Source of the DNA: Amborella trichopoda
Lineage: Eukaryota > Streptophyta > Magnoliopsida > Amborellales > Amborellaceae
Length of the DNA stretch: 64,000 nt
Direction of reading: 5' to 3'
Assembly: GCF_000471905.2 (NCBI RefSeq)
Contig: NW_006499617.1
Span: forward strand, 1,273,321 to 1,337,320
Shown here: piece after piece, positions 1 to 12,903 of the stretch
Numbering within the stretch: the stretch's first letter is position 1
Layout: the number at the start of each line of letters is the position of its first letter
The notes under the pieces: generated by a model
What the model was told of the DNA's origin: nothing
The model's database searches: none
Seen by the model: only the letters and a program-made list of their open reading frames with translations
Made by a program: the position numbers and the translations under genes

Positions 1-1557
1 GAGAGAGAGAAGAGAGAGAAGAGAGAGAAAAGAAGGAGAGAGAAAGAGAGAAGAGAGAGAAAAGGAGAGAGAAAGTTCCCTTCCCGAAGGGTACCGACAC
101 TTTTCTTTTCTCTCCTCTCTCGCTCTTCAAGGCTTACTCACAGGCTCAAGCGAGAAATTGAAATTGTTAATCAATTTTCCAACCATCAACTGAAGGCCGA
201 GGGATCTATTCTTCTTTTTTTTCTTTTTACAATGAAGCAGTAACTGTTTGTATAGAATTGTGCCCAAACAGAGGCGGATTGATCAAAATTAGACTTAATT
301 ATTGAAAAATTAAGATTTAATTGAATTAAAATAAATTCTAAAAATGGGTGCAAAAGGACTGTTTTTCCTCTACCTAACACATGTGTGGAATTTCAGAACA
401 GTCACTACTGCTGCTCGAGAACTTGCATGATCTTCTATGGCTGATCCGGGGTTGCTCTGATGCCCGTTTGATCAAAAGATTATTGTTTTCTTATAGGGCT
501 CAACATGGCGATTGTTTTGATACCAACTTCGAGCCATGTATCATGTCTTTGAGCCATGATCACGAGCCATGAAATTTGTTTGTATCTTGGAAACTTCCGA
601 TCAATAGTGCGCTCATTCCTTGATGTTTTTCTATAATTTTTTCATCATAATGCACTAAGTAAGCCGTCACATTAGCGTGAAAACAAACGGGACTTGACTT
701 GGAGCCCGAACGAAGATTTCACAACTTTTGAGTTTTGGCCGGAATCTGGAATCTGATGGCCGAAAGTTCAGTTACTTCATCGGCTTCGTGCGTGAAATCT
801 GACCGCCCATCATGGATGAGGTTCGGACCAATGATAGCTCAGGACGTTACGCATACGATGGAATTGATTTCACGTTGATCTGTTGCGCGAGCGTCATGAT
901 TTGGTCCATCGAGCGAGGCCTGTCGCTACTGAATTCTCTACAATTTCTTGACGGATCAGTAAATTCTCTCTAGCGTTTCTCCCTGCTCGGACATCGTCTC
1001 TGGGCGTGCCACATATCGAATTGTCCGGCTTAATGAGACGAATAAGTTCACCAAATTTGGGAGCAATCCAACTTAAAATGAGTTAGTTACGGGCCCCAAA
1101 AATTATTTCCTGTGACTATAAACAGTCACCTTTAATGGTGTTTTGGTGCAGTGAGGCCACATGGGAATAGTATGCAACCCCTTCGGTTTCAATGTTTTTC
1201 TCATATCTGTGTCTTGGAATGTCCGATTAAGTCGAAACTTGGCTCATAGGGGTTTTCGACCGTGCCAGATCTAATGGTGATGGTCCCATAATGATTTGAG
1301 ACACCAAAAATGTAGTTCCCATTGTAGGGTCCGTTTCAGTGTGCTAGAGGTGATATTTTCGAAAACCGTTCTTTTGTATTCACTGCCTTAAACATGTCAG
1401 AATGCGACAAAACTTGGCAGGTAGTCTTTTGGAGTGCTAATGATGATCTTGACCATTCCGATGTCATTATCAGACTGTAAGGAATTTTCACTGTTTTGTA
1501 GGGTTTATTAACCTGCTTTCTATTAGGGACCAAGGTGTTGAAAAATAAGTTCAAACA
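1..1557 (-). repeat. 3' LTR of the Tat/Ogre-like element, partial
   Basis: This copy is collinear with about 15400-17070, from the GA-rich stretch and the CGAAGGGTAC block through to the terminal TTCAAACA at 1557. It lacks the part matching 13777 to about 15400 because the window starts inside it. The next bases on the plus side (GCTTGCCCCACC) read on the minus strand as a G-rich tract and may be a degraded polypurine tract. No protein is encoded. Short ORFs here have no counterpart in the other LTR copy. Confidence 0.85.
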
Positions 1558-2639
1558 GCTTGCCCCACCGAATGTTGTGCTTCAAGAGAAGCGAGAAGGA
1601 AAATCATTAAGAAATTTTCCTTCGGCTATTATTTTTTTCCTTCCTAGCCACAGGACCACGTGAACACCAAGGAGATTCATGTAATCGTGTAACTAGGCTG
1701 CTCATACGTAGGGATGCATTGTTCGCGGGTCCATTTGTGGAGACTTTAGGGGAGAAGATAATTTTTGAGGGATCATGTGGAAGTCCTCACCTTCGTGTGG
1801 ACTGTTTATGATTCTGAATCTGAAGATTTTTTACCGACCTCATCAGTCAGAATCGCACCCATCTGGCAATTGAGTGCCATGGTGAAGGCCATTATTCCCA
1901 TTTGGTCTGGGTTCGTTGGGTTGCTTTGATAGGTGTTGTTTTTTTCTACACCAGGTTTGCTTTTGACGTCTAGAGTACCACTTTAAGTCTCGACTACAGG
2001 GTCCAGTCATGAGTAGTGTTAGCCAGTCCCGAAGGTCTGGGCCTGTCGGCTAGGCAAGCTAAAGTCTTTGGCAGATTCTCTCCTTGCTTTGTCAGTTTCT
2101 TACCTTTGTAATGTTTGTTTCTTAGAGTGTAATTGTGACCTCGTGAGAATAATGTTCTTCCTCATGAGACTTGTCTTGCCGTCTTGGCGAGTCTTCTATC
2201 TTTCAAGTCCTTTTGAAACTGAACTCAAACTGTCTAAATCTTTTCCTTGAAGCTTATGTTTTTATGTCCTCAGGGAATTTCTTATTTTGAGTCAGGGTTG
2301 AAGCCGCCTGTTGAGGAGAGTGTTGCATCAACCTATTTATTGATCCAAGCGTCCTTTATGGATTTTCTGTTGGTCTTGGGAAGCGGCGCCGTAGAGATAG
2401 TTTTTGCCAACTTCTTTTTATGAGGTTCTTTTACTCATGACCTTCCGGTCATGTCCACCCTTTTTTTCATCTTGCTCATGATGCTCTTTAGATTTTTCAC
2501 CGTGCCTAGCTGTTTTATTCACGGAACTCTTTTACTCTTGGTTTCGTGACCATGCCCGTCCATCATTTTTACTCATAGCGTTCCCTTGTTCAGGTATACA
2601 CCATGCCCGTTATTCTTTTCCCTTTTTCTTTGTGAAGGT

Positions 2640-3760
2640 GTGTTTAAGGTCACGCCTCGGGACCTATGCGAAATAGTTTAATGTCATGCAGCCTGGACGT
2701 GCACTATGGTTTAAGGTCATACACCAGGACCGTGATGGTGATGGATGACAGTCTATGAAGGCCATGGAGTGAGTATGGTGGCGGTTTGGCTCACTTGGGG
2801 AGATGGCTCGGGGCTACCTATGAGAGATGGATGATGTATGAAATGTGAGGGGACGATGGTGATCCGCTAACTTACAACGACTATGGATGGCGGGATGGTT
2901 CGCGTTTTTGTGAGCATGGGTGAGACTCACTGGGGAATGAGTTATGGTGATCAAGTGAATGAACTCACTAGGGAGGTAATGAAGGTGCTGCGCGCACACT
3001 ATTAGGTAGGCTAGGAAAGGCGTGCATGAAAGTGCACGTAAAGGCGTGTGCACATATGTGGGGGCGAGTTTATGGTCATGCCTCCATGACCTGGGCAAAG
3101 CAGTTTATCGTCATGCCAACATGTGGCTATGGTGTATGTTATGGTTTAAGGTCACACAACTAGACCGTGGTTTTGTAATTTAAAGTCATATGACTAGGAC
3201 CATGCAGTTTAAGGTCGTGCAGCTAGACCTCCTCTACATTTTAAAGTCCTATAGTTTAGACCATGGTGTTGTACAGTTGAAGGTCATGCAGCACAGACCA
3301 TCGCTACAGTTTAAGGTTGTATGGTTTGGACCATGGTGCTGTGCAGTTTAAGGTAATGCAGCACGGACCACTGCTTCAGTTTAAGGTCATATAGTTTGGA
3401 CCATGCAGTTTAAGGTCGTGCATTTAGACCGAGGCTGTGCAGTTTAGGGTCGTGCAACACGGATTGAGGCTGTGCAGTTTTAAGATCGTGCAGCACGAAC
3501 CGAGGCTGTGCAGTTTAGGGTCATGCAGCACGGATCGAGGCTATGTAGTTTAGGTTCATGCAGCATGGACCGAGGCTGTGCAGTTTAGGGTCGTGCAGCT
3601 CGGACCGAGGCTGTGTAGTTTAGGCTCATGCAGCACGGATCGAGGCATTACAGTTTGGGGTCATGCAGCATGGACTGAAGCTGTGACATTTAAGGTCGTG
3701 CAGCACTAATCGAGGACATACAGTTTAGGGCCGTGCAGCACAGATCGAGGCTGGGTCACC
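2640..3760. repeat. degenerate minisatellite, unit about 35 bp
   Basis: A head-to-tail repeat whose unit carries GTTTAGGGTCGTGCAGC followed by ACGGACCGAGGCTGT. It is clearest at 3400-3750, with about ten recognisable units. To the left the units become sparse (2640-3160), where GTTTAAGGTCAT recurs among unrelated sequence. It lies in the 3' non-coding part of the minus-strand Tat/Ogre-like element. Confidence 0.8.
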
Positions 3761-4334
3761 CTGTAGGCGGAGCTCCATGGGGAATAGGTATGTGGACGGC
3801 GATCCGACTCCCTAGGGATAAAATGGTTAAGGTCATTCACTAAGTAAAGGCTTAGATGGAAATGGTGACCTGATGAAAGCTGGTCAACAGAGGTAGACTT
3901 CAATAGGGCTTAAAGGAGGTAAGCGTACTCTTTTGAGAATTAGCTTATGAAGATAACTTGACTCCCTAGGGATAAGATAGCTTGGTGTGAAACTGAACCA
4001 CCGAGAATTGAAGAGGTAAGAATGACCGTAACCCCCCTAGGGATAATGGGCTGTAATATGGGTGTGACTCCTACTGGGGGATGAGGGGCAGCTCCTGACT
4101 TCATTTGGGAAGTCACGGTTTGGGTGCAACAGCCTGCGTGTAACTCCATTGGGGTTGACACATCATGGCTTGGGTGCAACTTCACTAGGGATATGGGTAG
4201 GTCATACACTGCTTGAAATACGGCTAGCGCCATGTGTAGTGTTGATGGTCTATTGCGAAAATTCAACCGGTGATGCGTTCTCACAATATAATCAACACTG
4301 GGTTGTTAAAGATCGACCCGTAATGTTATCTGAA

Positions 4335-4560
4335 GTCAACTGGCACTGAGTTAATCGACACTAGGGTCGTTTTTGGAAACACACCCGGTGTTAAGTCAAT
4401 TGGTGCTAGGGCTGTATTTGGAAACTCACCTGGCACTAAGTCAGTGGGCGCTAGGGTTGTATTTGGAAACTCACCCGACGCTAAGTCAACGGGCACTAGG
4501 GTCGTTTTGAAATTTACACCTGACACTAAGTCAATCGGTGCTGGGGATGAGAGTTACCTT
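4335..4560. repeat. tandem repeat, unit about 60 bp
   Basis: About four imperfect copies occur. Each has a block like ACTAAGTCAAT, then GGTGCTAGGG, then GTATTTGGAAACTCACC. The GGTGCTAGG and GGCGCTAGG cores resemble the loop side of the hairpin units in the 5' LTR at 14020-15372. Similar cores reappear singly at 5340-5510. Confidence 0.7.
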
Positions 4561-6265
4561 GGGCCTCGGGTCGAAGCCCGACCCGGCTCGTCGTTGCTTG
4601 GCTTCTCTTGGATGCAACTGAAATTTCGATTTTGTGAGGGGTATTTGAGGCCAGCATAGTCTATAAGGGGGTAAAATCTCGTTTTCCCTTATTTTTCTCC
4701 AAGGGTAAAAAGTTAAGCAACAATTTTCTTTAACAGTGAGGAAAGGGTGTGCCCGGTTGAAGTTCCGGCAAGCAGTAAGACTTCTTCATGAGTTTTGCAG
4801 GGAAGATTCTTCGACAAACATCCAGATTCCAGCAAGGGTCTTGCAGAGAAAACCTTCGGCGTGTGGAATTTCCCCAGAATTGGCGAAGTTGCAGAGAGAG
4901 TAGCAGGGAGAGGAGAATCCTCCGAGAAGTTTTCCGCGAAAGAGAGGAAATTTCGAGTGCAGTTTTCCTCTATGGTAGGGATTTTTAAGGATTTCTCGAT
5001 GATTGTGGAAGTTTTTTGGCACTGGTTGTGGTGTTGCAGAAGTTTTCGGGAACTTTAGGGGAAGTTTGCAGGAGTTTTTCGATGAGGTTCTAGTGACACT
5101 CAGGCCAAAAACATGGGTGGGAAAGTTCTTGAGTGCATTTCCAGTCGTATAGGAAAAGTTCCGGTAGTAGATGAACGGTCGTAGAAGGTGGGCCGTACAA
5201 TTGTAAGAGGCGAATCGTCGTGGGGAAATCGTACGGTTGGTGATAGTTTGGCCTTCGTCCTTGGAAATCTTGTGACCATTAAGGAGGTACGAAAACTTAA
5301 GTTTTGGAAATGAGGAGTCTCGGGAGGTGAACGGTTGTGACAGAGCCGACGCTAATAGAAGTGCAACTGGTGCTGAGGCAACCGGCGTTGATGGTTTGGA
5401 TTGCCGACACAACCGGCGCTTAACCTTAAGAAAGGCAACCAACACTAAGGGCTAGGAGCACAACAGGCGCTAGCCTTTGGAGAACACAACCGATGCTAGC
5501 TTTTGTCAGCGCTCATTAGCATATGCCGCTTATCACGATGCGAAGAAAGACGCTCGCGTATGGCAGTAAGTCATGTGCGTGGTTCATGACGCTTGGCAAT
5601 ATTCATGGGCCGGCAAAAAGTGGGGAAGGATGGGGCATGGCTTGTGGCACCTGTTGGAAACCAAATCCTCGACAACAACAGTGAGATCCATGTTGTTCTG
5701 TGGAAGGACTTCCACTATGAACAGAGCATGGTTTTCGTCATAGGTCAGCTCCTTGCCAGGGTAGCCCCTCTTGTATGTTTGATATACACATCCAATGATC
5801 CTACGTTGTATGTTCGACATACATGTCATATGAGGTATCTGGCTTGTATGTTTGACATATAAGTCGGATGGACTGAGGCTAACTTCTTGGAGTGGCTTCA
5901 CTTTGTCTTTTAGTATGTAACCATCCTCTTACTCGTTGGATGAATTAAAGCTAACTCTCCAAGTGATCTCGCTTCTTCTTCGTGAGGAGGGTCTTTCTTT
6001 GTTGGGTTTGCTTTTTCTTCATGAGAGGGGCCTTCCTTTCATGGGACAGGCATTTGTTTTGGCCTATAACCGTCCTCTTACACTCAGATGCAAGAGCAAG
6101 AGTACAAGTTTTGGTTTGTAACCGTCCTCTTATCCTCAGACACAAGAGACTTGTAACCTCCCTAGTAATGGGTTCTTGTAACTCTTTTTTACTGCAATAA
6201 AAATAAATTAAAATTTTTTTTGGACTATCTTGCTTGTTTTCGAGTTGAGTCCCTTTCTTTACACA

Positions 6266-7440
6266 TCACGGAGAGTGCTTCTTTAAGTATCGCCCGTTGA
6301 TCGGGGGCATCTCCTCCTTTCCACTAGGATGTGCTAATATGTAGGCTTTGTTGGGCGAGACTTTTGTTACTGTAAAGGGACCTTCCCACTTAGGCTCAAA
6401 CTTCCCTTTACGCCGGCCATGCATAACAACAGTTAAGACTAGATCACCACGGGTGAATGAGCGGATCTTGACAGACTTGTCAAAAGCCATCTTCATCCTC
6501 CTTTGGTTGAGTTCAAGGTTCTGCTGAGCCTCTAACCTCTTTCCATCGAATGCATCCAATTTTGATACTGGAGCTTGACTCTCTCATCTCTAGTTATTCC
6601 TTGGTGAATAGCAACTCATAATGAAGGGATTTGTATTTTGAGAGGTAAAACTGCTTCACCCCCATAGACCAAAGAATAAGGAGTGGAATCGGTAGCATTT
6701 CATGTAGTAGTATGATAAGCCCACAGTGCTTCGGGAAGCTTTTCATGCCAGTTCTTCCTTGTTTTTTATACTGACTTTCTTAAGACATTGCACAGAGTCT
6801 TATTGAAAGCCTCAGCTAATCCACTCACCCGAGGGTGGTACATAGTTGAGTACCTCCATTCAAAATCGAAATGATTAACTAAGAGATCAATGTGATGATT
6901 CCTAAATTGAAGGCCGTTGTCAGATATGATTCGGTCGGACACTCTGAAGTGATATATGATATGATGACGAACGAAGTAGGCTACCGCTATCTCAAGAACC
7001 TACTTAAGGGGTACTGCTTCAGCTCACTTAGAGAAGTAATCTGTTGTAGCTAGGATAAAAACATGGCCCATTGCAGAAGTGGGGTCAACAGGCCCTATGA
7101 TGTCCATACCCCATTGTGAGAAGGGTTATGATGCACCCGTTGAGTGTAAGGGCTCTGGATGCTGGTGAACCAAGCTGGAGTGTATTTGGCATACTTGGCA
7201 CTTTTTAGCATAACTTAAGGAATCAACTATCATGGAAGGCCAATAGTATCCCAACCTGCATATTCATTCATAGAGCTTAGGACCGGACTGGTGTAGTCCA
7301 CAGATGCCTAAGTGGACTTCTTCTAGCACTTTATTTGCTCCTTGGATGTCAACGCATCTAAGAAGAATGTTGTCAAACGACCGTCTGAAGAGAGCATCTC
7401 CTTCAAGGAGGGTATACTTGGTAGACATTCACCGTATGCT
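6266..7440 (-). pseudogene. Tat-type integrase (decayed)
   Basis: Integrase would insert the element cDNA into chromosomes. Across frames one can read an N-terminal HHCC zinc-binding part (EVHLGICGLHQ, then KKCQVCQIH). Catalytic residues follow: Asp in GMDIIGP (plus about 7091-7105), Asp in SDNGLQF (about 6905-6925) and Glu in GLAEAFNK (about 6803-6822). The C-terminal part is an open 97-codon stretch at 6266-6559 ending in PPINGRYLKKHSP, which also ends the plus-strand relative near 22793. All three catalytic residues survive, but stops and frameshifts break the frame. Confidence 0.85.
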
Positions 7441-8340
7441 GTTCCGTTCGGTACGATCTTCAGGGTGCCTACCATCCTATAGGAAACTGGTGATGGGTTC
7501 TCACCAATCTGCTACCTGCTCAATTTCTACACACATTGGGTCAAAGAATTCTGATTCTTGGTTTCGACCGTTAGCTGCTTGACTCTGTGCATTTCTTGTT
7601 CAATCTTGATTACTTTTTTGGCTAATAGAAGCTTCAAATGGCTAAGGAGGGCACTCGGGGAAAATATTTCTCTCATCATCCGCATCGACCTCAGTTCTTA
7701 GTTCGATGTTTCTCCATTCTGCCACTAAGACAAGTATGGGCTCTGATGAGGATAGTTCAATTGTAGCACCGAGTTTCGCAAGTGCGTCAGCCTGCGAGTT
7801 TAGCCTTCAGGGGATGTGACTCAAGGATACGTTCTCAAAATGAGCCATATACGATTTTACAGTATTGTGATAATGCTTGAGAGTGTCTTTTCTCACATCG
7901 TAAATCCCTTTGCGCTATCAGATAATCAACTCAGAGTCGTCATAGGTCATGAGCTGCTCCAAGTTGAGGTTAAAGGCTATCTCCAGTCCTATTATAAGGA
8001 CCTAATATTCTTCCTCATTATGAATACTACTCCGGCGCTTCCTCGATTTAATTGGAAGGCTCGGTCGAAGTACAATTCTCACACAAGAGCAAGGTCAACA
8101 TAGAATACTTCTTCATCAAGGAATACTACTCTGGCGCCCTTCGATTTGATTGGAAGGCTCCGTCGAAGTACAATTCCCACACAAGAGCAATACTACTCCA
8201 GCGCCTCCTAGATTTGATTGGAAGGCTCCGTCGAAGTACAATTCCCACACAAGAGCAATACTACTCCGGTGCCTCCTCAATTTGATTGGAAGGCTCCATC
8301 GAAGTACAATTCCCACACAAGAGCAAGGTCAGCATAACAT
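7441..8340 (-). pseudogene. second (archaeal-type-like) RNase H region, decayed
   Basis: Tat elements carry an additional RNase H between the pol RNase H and the integrase. The minus strand here reads ELYFDGAFQSN, followed in one copy by LGGAGVV. This is the usual start of that domain, with its first catalytic Asp. The start has been duplicated several times (see 8029-8325). Downstream, toward 7441, only short scattered open stretches remain, so the rest of the domain is poorly preserved. Confidence 0.6.
8029..8325. repeat. four tandem copies of a 68-bp unit within the RNase H region
   Basis: Copies start near 8029, 8122, 8191 and 8259. Each contains ATTTGATTGGAAGGCTC, then CGTCGAAGTACAATTC, then CACACAAGAGCAA. 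The first and last copies are followed by a related tail, ATACTTCTTCATCAAGGA. The minus strand of each unit encodes the ELYFDGA active-site start of the RNase H domain. Because 68 is not a multiple of 3, neighbouring copies lie in different frames. Confidence 0.85.
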
Positions 8341-9755
8341 ACTTCTTCATCAAGGAAGTCACTTAATAGAGGAGATTATGCCAGTACAGGGTGTGCTGCG
8401 AGAAAGTCCGCTAAGGCCTGGCCCTTTATGGCCTTTTGTGGGACATATGTGGTCGAACTCCATCAACAATAGTGCCCACTTAGCTAGGAGTCCCAACAAG
8501 CATGGGCGTGTTATGAGAGATTTTACAGGATCAGCTTTCAATATAAGTTTCACTTCATGACAGAGCAAGTAATGGCTGAGTTTTTGTGTTGTGAAGATCA
8601 GGGCAAGATTCACCTTCTCAATAGGGGGATAATTCTTCTTGGCCCCTTGTATCCTACGACTGAGCTAATATAGCGCGGTTTGTTTTCCTTCTTCATTGTT
8701 TTGTGTCAACAATGCTCCGAGGCACTCGTCTAAATCAGTCACATATAGAATGAGGGGTCTTCCCAATACTGATGTCAAGAGTACTAGAGGATTGAGTAAA
8801 TAATGATTGATGTCGTCAAGGGATGCTTGACATGCTTCATCCCAGGTGGATGGGGTATCTTTCTTTAGCAGGTGTATAAAGGGTTTTGAACGACTTAAGA
8901 GGTTGAAGATGAACCTGCGAGTGTAGGTCAGGTGTAGGGAGCACAGTTCTCGAAGTGTCGTCGGTGACGGCATTTCTTGGATTGCTTTGATCTTGACTGG
9001 CTCGACTTCAAGCCCTTGATGTCTGATGATGAACCCCAAGAATTTTCCGAAGCACAGGCCGAAAGAGCATTTCAGCAGGTTCATTTTAAGTTGATGAAGA
9101 AGCAAATGCTCGAATACCTTCTCAAGGTCTCTCATGTGAGCATTCGCCTCTTTAGAATTTACCACCAAATCGTCTACATAGCATTCCACTTCTTTGTGCA
9201 TCATGTCTTTGAAAATGGTCATCATTGCTCTCTGGTATGTGGCGTCAGCATTCTTTAATCCAAAAGGAATCATTATGTAACAGAAGACCCCTTTTGGAGT
9301 TAAGAATGCAATGACCTCTTAATCTTCAGGCGCCATCCTTATCTGATTATAGCCGGAGTATCCGTCCATGAAGGAAAAGGTTTGAAAGTGAGCGGTAGAG
9401 TCGATGAGCTTCTCGGTGAATGGCAGAGGGAAGTCATCCTTAGGACAGGTGGTATTCAAATCGCAAAAATCAATACACACCCTGATTTGACCATTCTTCT
9501 TCTTGATCGAAACGGCATTTGCTAGCCATTTCGAGTAATTGACTTCGCGAATAATGCCTGCTTGTTTGAGTTTGGTTATCTCGGCGTCTATCTGCTTCTC
9601 GAGGTCAGGCCTGAACCTTCTCAATTTCTGTTTGACGGGTTTGATAGTCGGATTGATGCCGAGATGGTGAACAGCTACTTGAGGGTCTAAGCAGGGCATC
9701 TCATGATAATGCCAAGCAAGGACATCACGGTTTGCTTACAAGAAGGTAGTGAAAT
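8341..9755 (-). pseudogene. Tat-type reverse transcriptase and first RNase H (decayed)
   Basis: The RT copies element RNA into DNA. The open stretch 9319-9699 covers the RT start (fingers, with VCIDFCDLN and SFMDGYSGYNQI). An in-frame TAA at about 9316 separates it from 8665-9273, which covers the palm and thumb, with the catalytic box YVDD at 9169-9180. The connection and RNase H follow (VTDLDECLGALL, then about 8359-8613). The catalytic Asp pair is intact, but at least two stops interrupt the frame. Confidence 0.9.
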
Positions 9756-11330
9756 GCTATTTCTCTTCATGAGACATTGTTGCTGAAATGAAAGCGAGTC
9801 TGGGATCTTCTTCGTCTTCAAGATTTATTTCTTCGAGTTCTTCAGCTGTGGCTTGGCCACCTTCTTCCCATTCTTTTGGGGCCTCTTGGAACTCTTCATC
9901 ATTATTTTCAGAGGTCTTTTCATCAACCTGAAGAGCAGAGACCCATGACCCAGACATCTCTGCTTCTAATAGGGTTCTGGAGCATGTCATGATTCTACGC
10001 GTTTCTCAGATCGAGGGACAGAAGGGTCGACCTCAAACAAGGGAAGCCAATCCAACTGCAGGAGCTTGTTTTGCGGTTCGATAAAGGTTGAGCATGAAGT
10101 GTCCCCATGTGAATCACACGGCCCTTATGCAAATGTTTGTAGTGCTTGCTCCATAGTGACCTGCGCTTCATAGACTTGTACCATATGGTAAGCCTCTTAA
10201 GAATAAAAACTTTGCCCTTTGATTCTCTCGGCCTCTGCTCGAAGTCGGGCTCAGGGGGCCACTGGGGTTTCTTTGGCTTTGACTTGTTGCGCTTCTTTGA
10301 AAGAGGTGGCTCTACCTTGGCTTAGCTGCCAGGGCATCAGCAATTGTTAAGAAACTTGCTGCATGCGTCAGGATCTTTCTCAATCGCTTATGTTTCGTCT
10401 TAGTTATGTTCGATCTCTCATGTTCTCTATCGAGACCGTCGAAGTCCAGACATATCAAGGTTGTACCTGCAGGAGACATAGACAAGGAAGAATGAGAAGC
10501 AAGAGAAGACAGTGGAGTAGGGTTAGAAGGTGGGGAATTTTTAAGGTCATTCCTCTCATCAGACGAATCTGGGCAGCTTTTTATGTCATCGCCAGAGTTG
10601 GACGGGTGCAGGAAATCTTTTAGGTCTTTCCCTTGCTTAGATCGTTGGGGAGTGCTTTTAACGTCATCACCCTCATTGGACGTGTGTTGAGTGGGAGATG
10701 AGACGGGAGCATCCTCTTGACAGGATGAAGAAAAAAGGATTGTGTTAGGGATGAAGTTCAGCAAGGTTGGCAACAAGGGAAGGGGCCAGCGAAATTCTTG
10801 CTCGACTATGTGTTGAGCGGTCTTGTTTCTTCGGCGAGCAGCGCCTCAGATTCCCGAAGGAATTGAGTCTGCTTCAACCATGGTTGGTTATCCATGGCTG
10901 GGAATCTGAGGGCTCCGCAGAGTCTGAGTCATTGATAGGAAGGTCCTGGTTTGTGAGATCTTCCTGCCTCTATGGAGAAGTGATTTGGGGATCTGTTACA
11001 GGGAGATTGTAAAATTCTAAACACTCCCACATCTTCTCTGTGAATATATCAAGGAAAGTTGTGCATTCTGACAAATAATGACCTCTTATTTGATGGAAGG
11101 GGCATCAACGATCTTCAGTCCCCCTAACAAGGCAGCACGGCTACCTTGCCTGCTTCAGTGTGATTACGCCTTCCTAAAGTATTATAATGAAGAAAGCATG
11201 GAGGATATCAAGGAATTCGTTTTCCTCTTGAATGGTTACGACATGGGAGGCCTCAGCTACCCTAAAGGCCTTCTTCAAATCTTCAAGCTTTATCTGACCT
11301 TTCAGAATGAGGGCCTCAATGATATCCTTT
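9756..11330 (-). pseudogene. gag-pol linker; protease expected but not recognised
   Basis: This lies between the gag C-terminal motif and the RT. Open stretches at 10312-10776 (154 codons, Ser/Asp-rich) and 9757-9990 (77 codons, Glu-rich) run in the element's direction. A retroviral-type aspartic protease should be here. I do not see a convincing D[ST]G-type motif or the usual downstream ILGRPWL-like block. The protease is either lost, split by frameshifts, or too diverged to see by eye. Confidence 0.4.
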
Positions 11331-11332
11331 AG

Positions 11333-12903
11333 CATGCAGCTCTCATCTATGGGATGATTGATCCTCCGATGGTAGGCACAAAATTTGCCTGAGTGTCAAG
11401 GCCAGACTGCTCAGAGAACTTGGTTTCTGAAAGCTGGATCACATTTTGCTCCAATAATAACCGGAACAGTGTGGGGACCCATTCCTTCTCGAAGGGATAG
11501 ACCTTGTTCATATATCTAGTGAAATAATCACCCCGATTGGGGTTGGCTCGTGGAGGTACCCGATTGTACGACGGTTGTTGCTTGCTAGTCTGGGGTGTTA
11601 CTGTTGTCGCGGTTACCCCTTTAGAGAGGTCCAAAGTTTGGGAGGGAGCTTTCTTTTAATCAGTGACCATGACGGCTACACTGATTACCCCCTTTTGTTG
11701 GCTTCCCCGTGTGTTATTTCGAGAGCTCCCATTACCCCGGTTGTTTGCTGAACTTGTAGATGGTTGTCGTGTCCCACCGTGATGGCGTGACAAAATTTCT
11801 ATGCGAACTAATTTAGAGATCACCTCTGACATGGAGGTCAGATTGGAGGCCTCGACATGTAGAGTAATTTCATGCAACATGTTCCGCACGCAAGTCTAGA
11901 TTGCTTCCTTCTCAAGCATAGGATTAGGATGGCGACAAGCCAAGTTTCTCCATCTTGATATGAACTGATCCACGGGTTCATTTGGTTCTTGAGTCAAGGT
12001 GAGAAGTTTGATAGTTTGAACCTCTCTCTCGACCTCATAGAAGTGTTGATAGAATAGTTTCTCCATCTCCTCCCATGTATGTACCAAGTTTGAAGGAAGT
12101 CGGGCATACCATTGGAATGTCGGGCCATCGAGGGTCTCAACGAACTATCGAAGAAGAAGTCTCTCGTCGGCCGCTGTTTCTCGACATGCCACCTGGAAGT
12201 GGGCAATATGCTGGTTCGAGGAGGTAGTTCCACTGAATAAGGGAAACGTCCCTTTCTTATAGTCTGAGGGGAACGAGACCTGATCAATATAGAAGAGGTA
12301 AGGTCTTTGATAAGGCATCGCACCCTGTATCCCAGAAATTTGTCTATTCTTTAGGCTATGGATTACCATAGCATCAATATCTAATTGAGAGATCAGATAA
12401 GCGACAAAATTGTTCTATGAGGTAGATGGAGGGGGCTGCCGTGGAGGTTCACCGTTAGAGTGATGGGAATTGACCTCATGGTTAGCCGATTGACGTGCCA
12501 CGTCAATACGATCGATCTTTTCCATCATTGCGTGCACCATATCCTCAAACTTGATCATACGATCTTCCTGCGTATCACCGACCATTACGCTGACCGTTTC
12601 TCTAGGGAGGTCAACATTAGTTGCAACTGAAGGCTTGCGAGATTGATAGGTCATACGTGATAGGTCAATCAGTAAGGGGTCATCATGCCCTGACTGAACT
12701 CGACTCCTGTACGCAGATCGCATTTGGACCTGTTCTCGGCGTTCTTGGGACCGTGGCTGCTGCGTGGTCGGATCTTCTTCTGTGACAATAACCATAACAT
12801 ATGGCTCATGGAGCTCTTCTTCAGGCTCCATTGTCTGAAGGGGATAGAAGGGATTTAGGTGAAGAGGGTCATCAAAATTAGCTATTTTGACTGCCTTGGT
12901 CAA
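11333..12903 (-). pseudogene. Tat-type Gag (decayed)
   Basis: Gag forms the virus-like particle. The N-terminal part is open at 12415-12903. After a stop, 12145-12369 and 11896-12144 carry the retrotransposon Gag domain (FVETLDGPTFQWYARLPSN, then EPVDQFISRWRN). Further down, 11656-11889 and 11347-11634 are open. The C-terminal end has a CCHC-like cluster at about 11335-11387, spaced C-x2-H-x4-H-x5-C. At least four stops or frameshifts break it. The assignment rests on the Gag domain and the position upstream of RT. Confidence 0.8.

Larger units (their letters stand above)
1558..6265 (-). other. long 3' non-coding part of the Tat/Ogre-like element
   Basis: About 4.7 kb lies between the integrase stop and the 3' LTR. 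It holds two degenerate tandem arrays (2640-3760 and 4335-4560) and recurring short motifs such as CTAGGGATAA near 3815, 3967 and 4050. The largest ORF is 219 codons on minus (4786-5445), but it matches nothing I recognise and its composition is unremarkable. Tat-lineage elements commonly have a long region between pol and the 3' LTR, sometimes with an extra ORF. No extra ORF can be identified here. Confidence 0.6.

Noticed and set aside
2814..3098. 94-codon minus ORF
   Set aside because: It lies within degenerate minisatellite-type sequence and has no recognisable protein features.
4786..5445. 219-codon minus ORF as a possible extra gene of the Tat/Ogre-like element
   Set aside because: No recognisable domain, no counterpart in the second Tat-like fragment, and it lies between non-coding arrays. 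Kept only as a remark.
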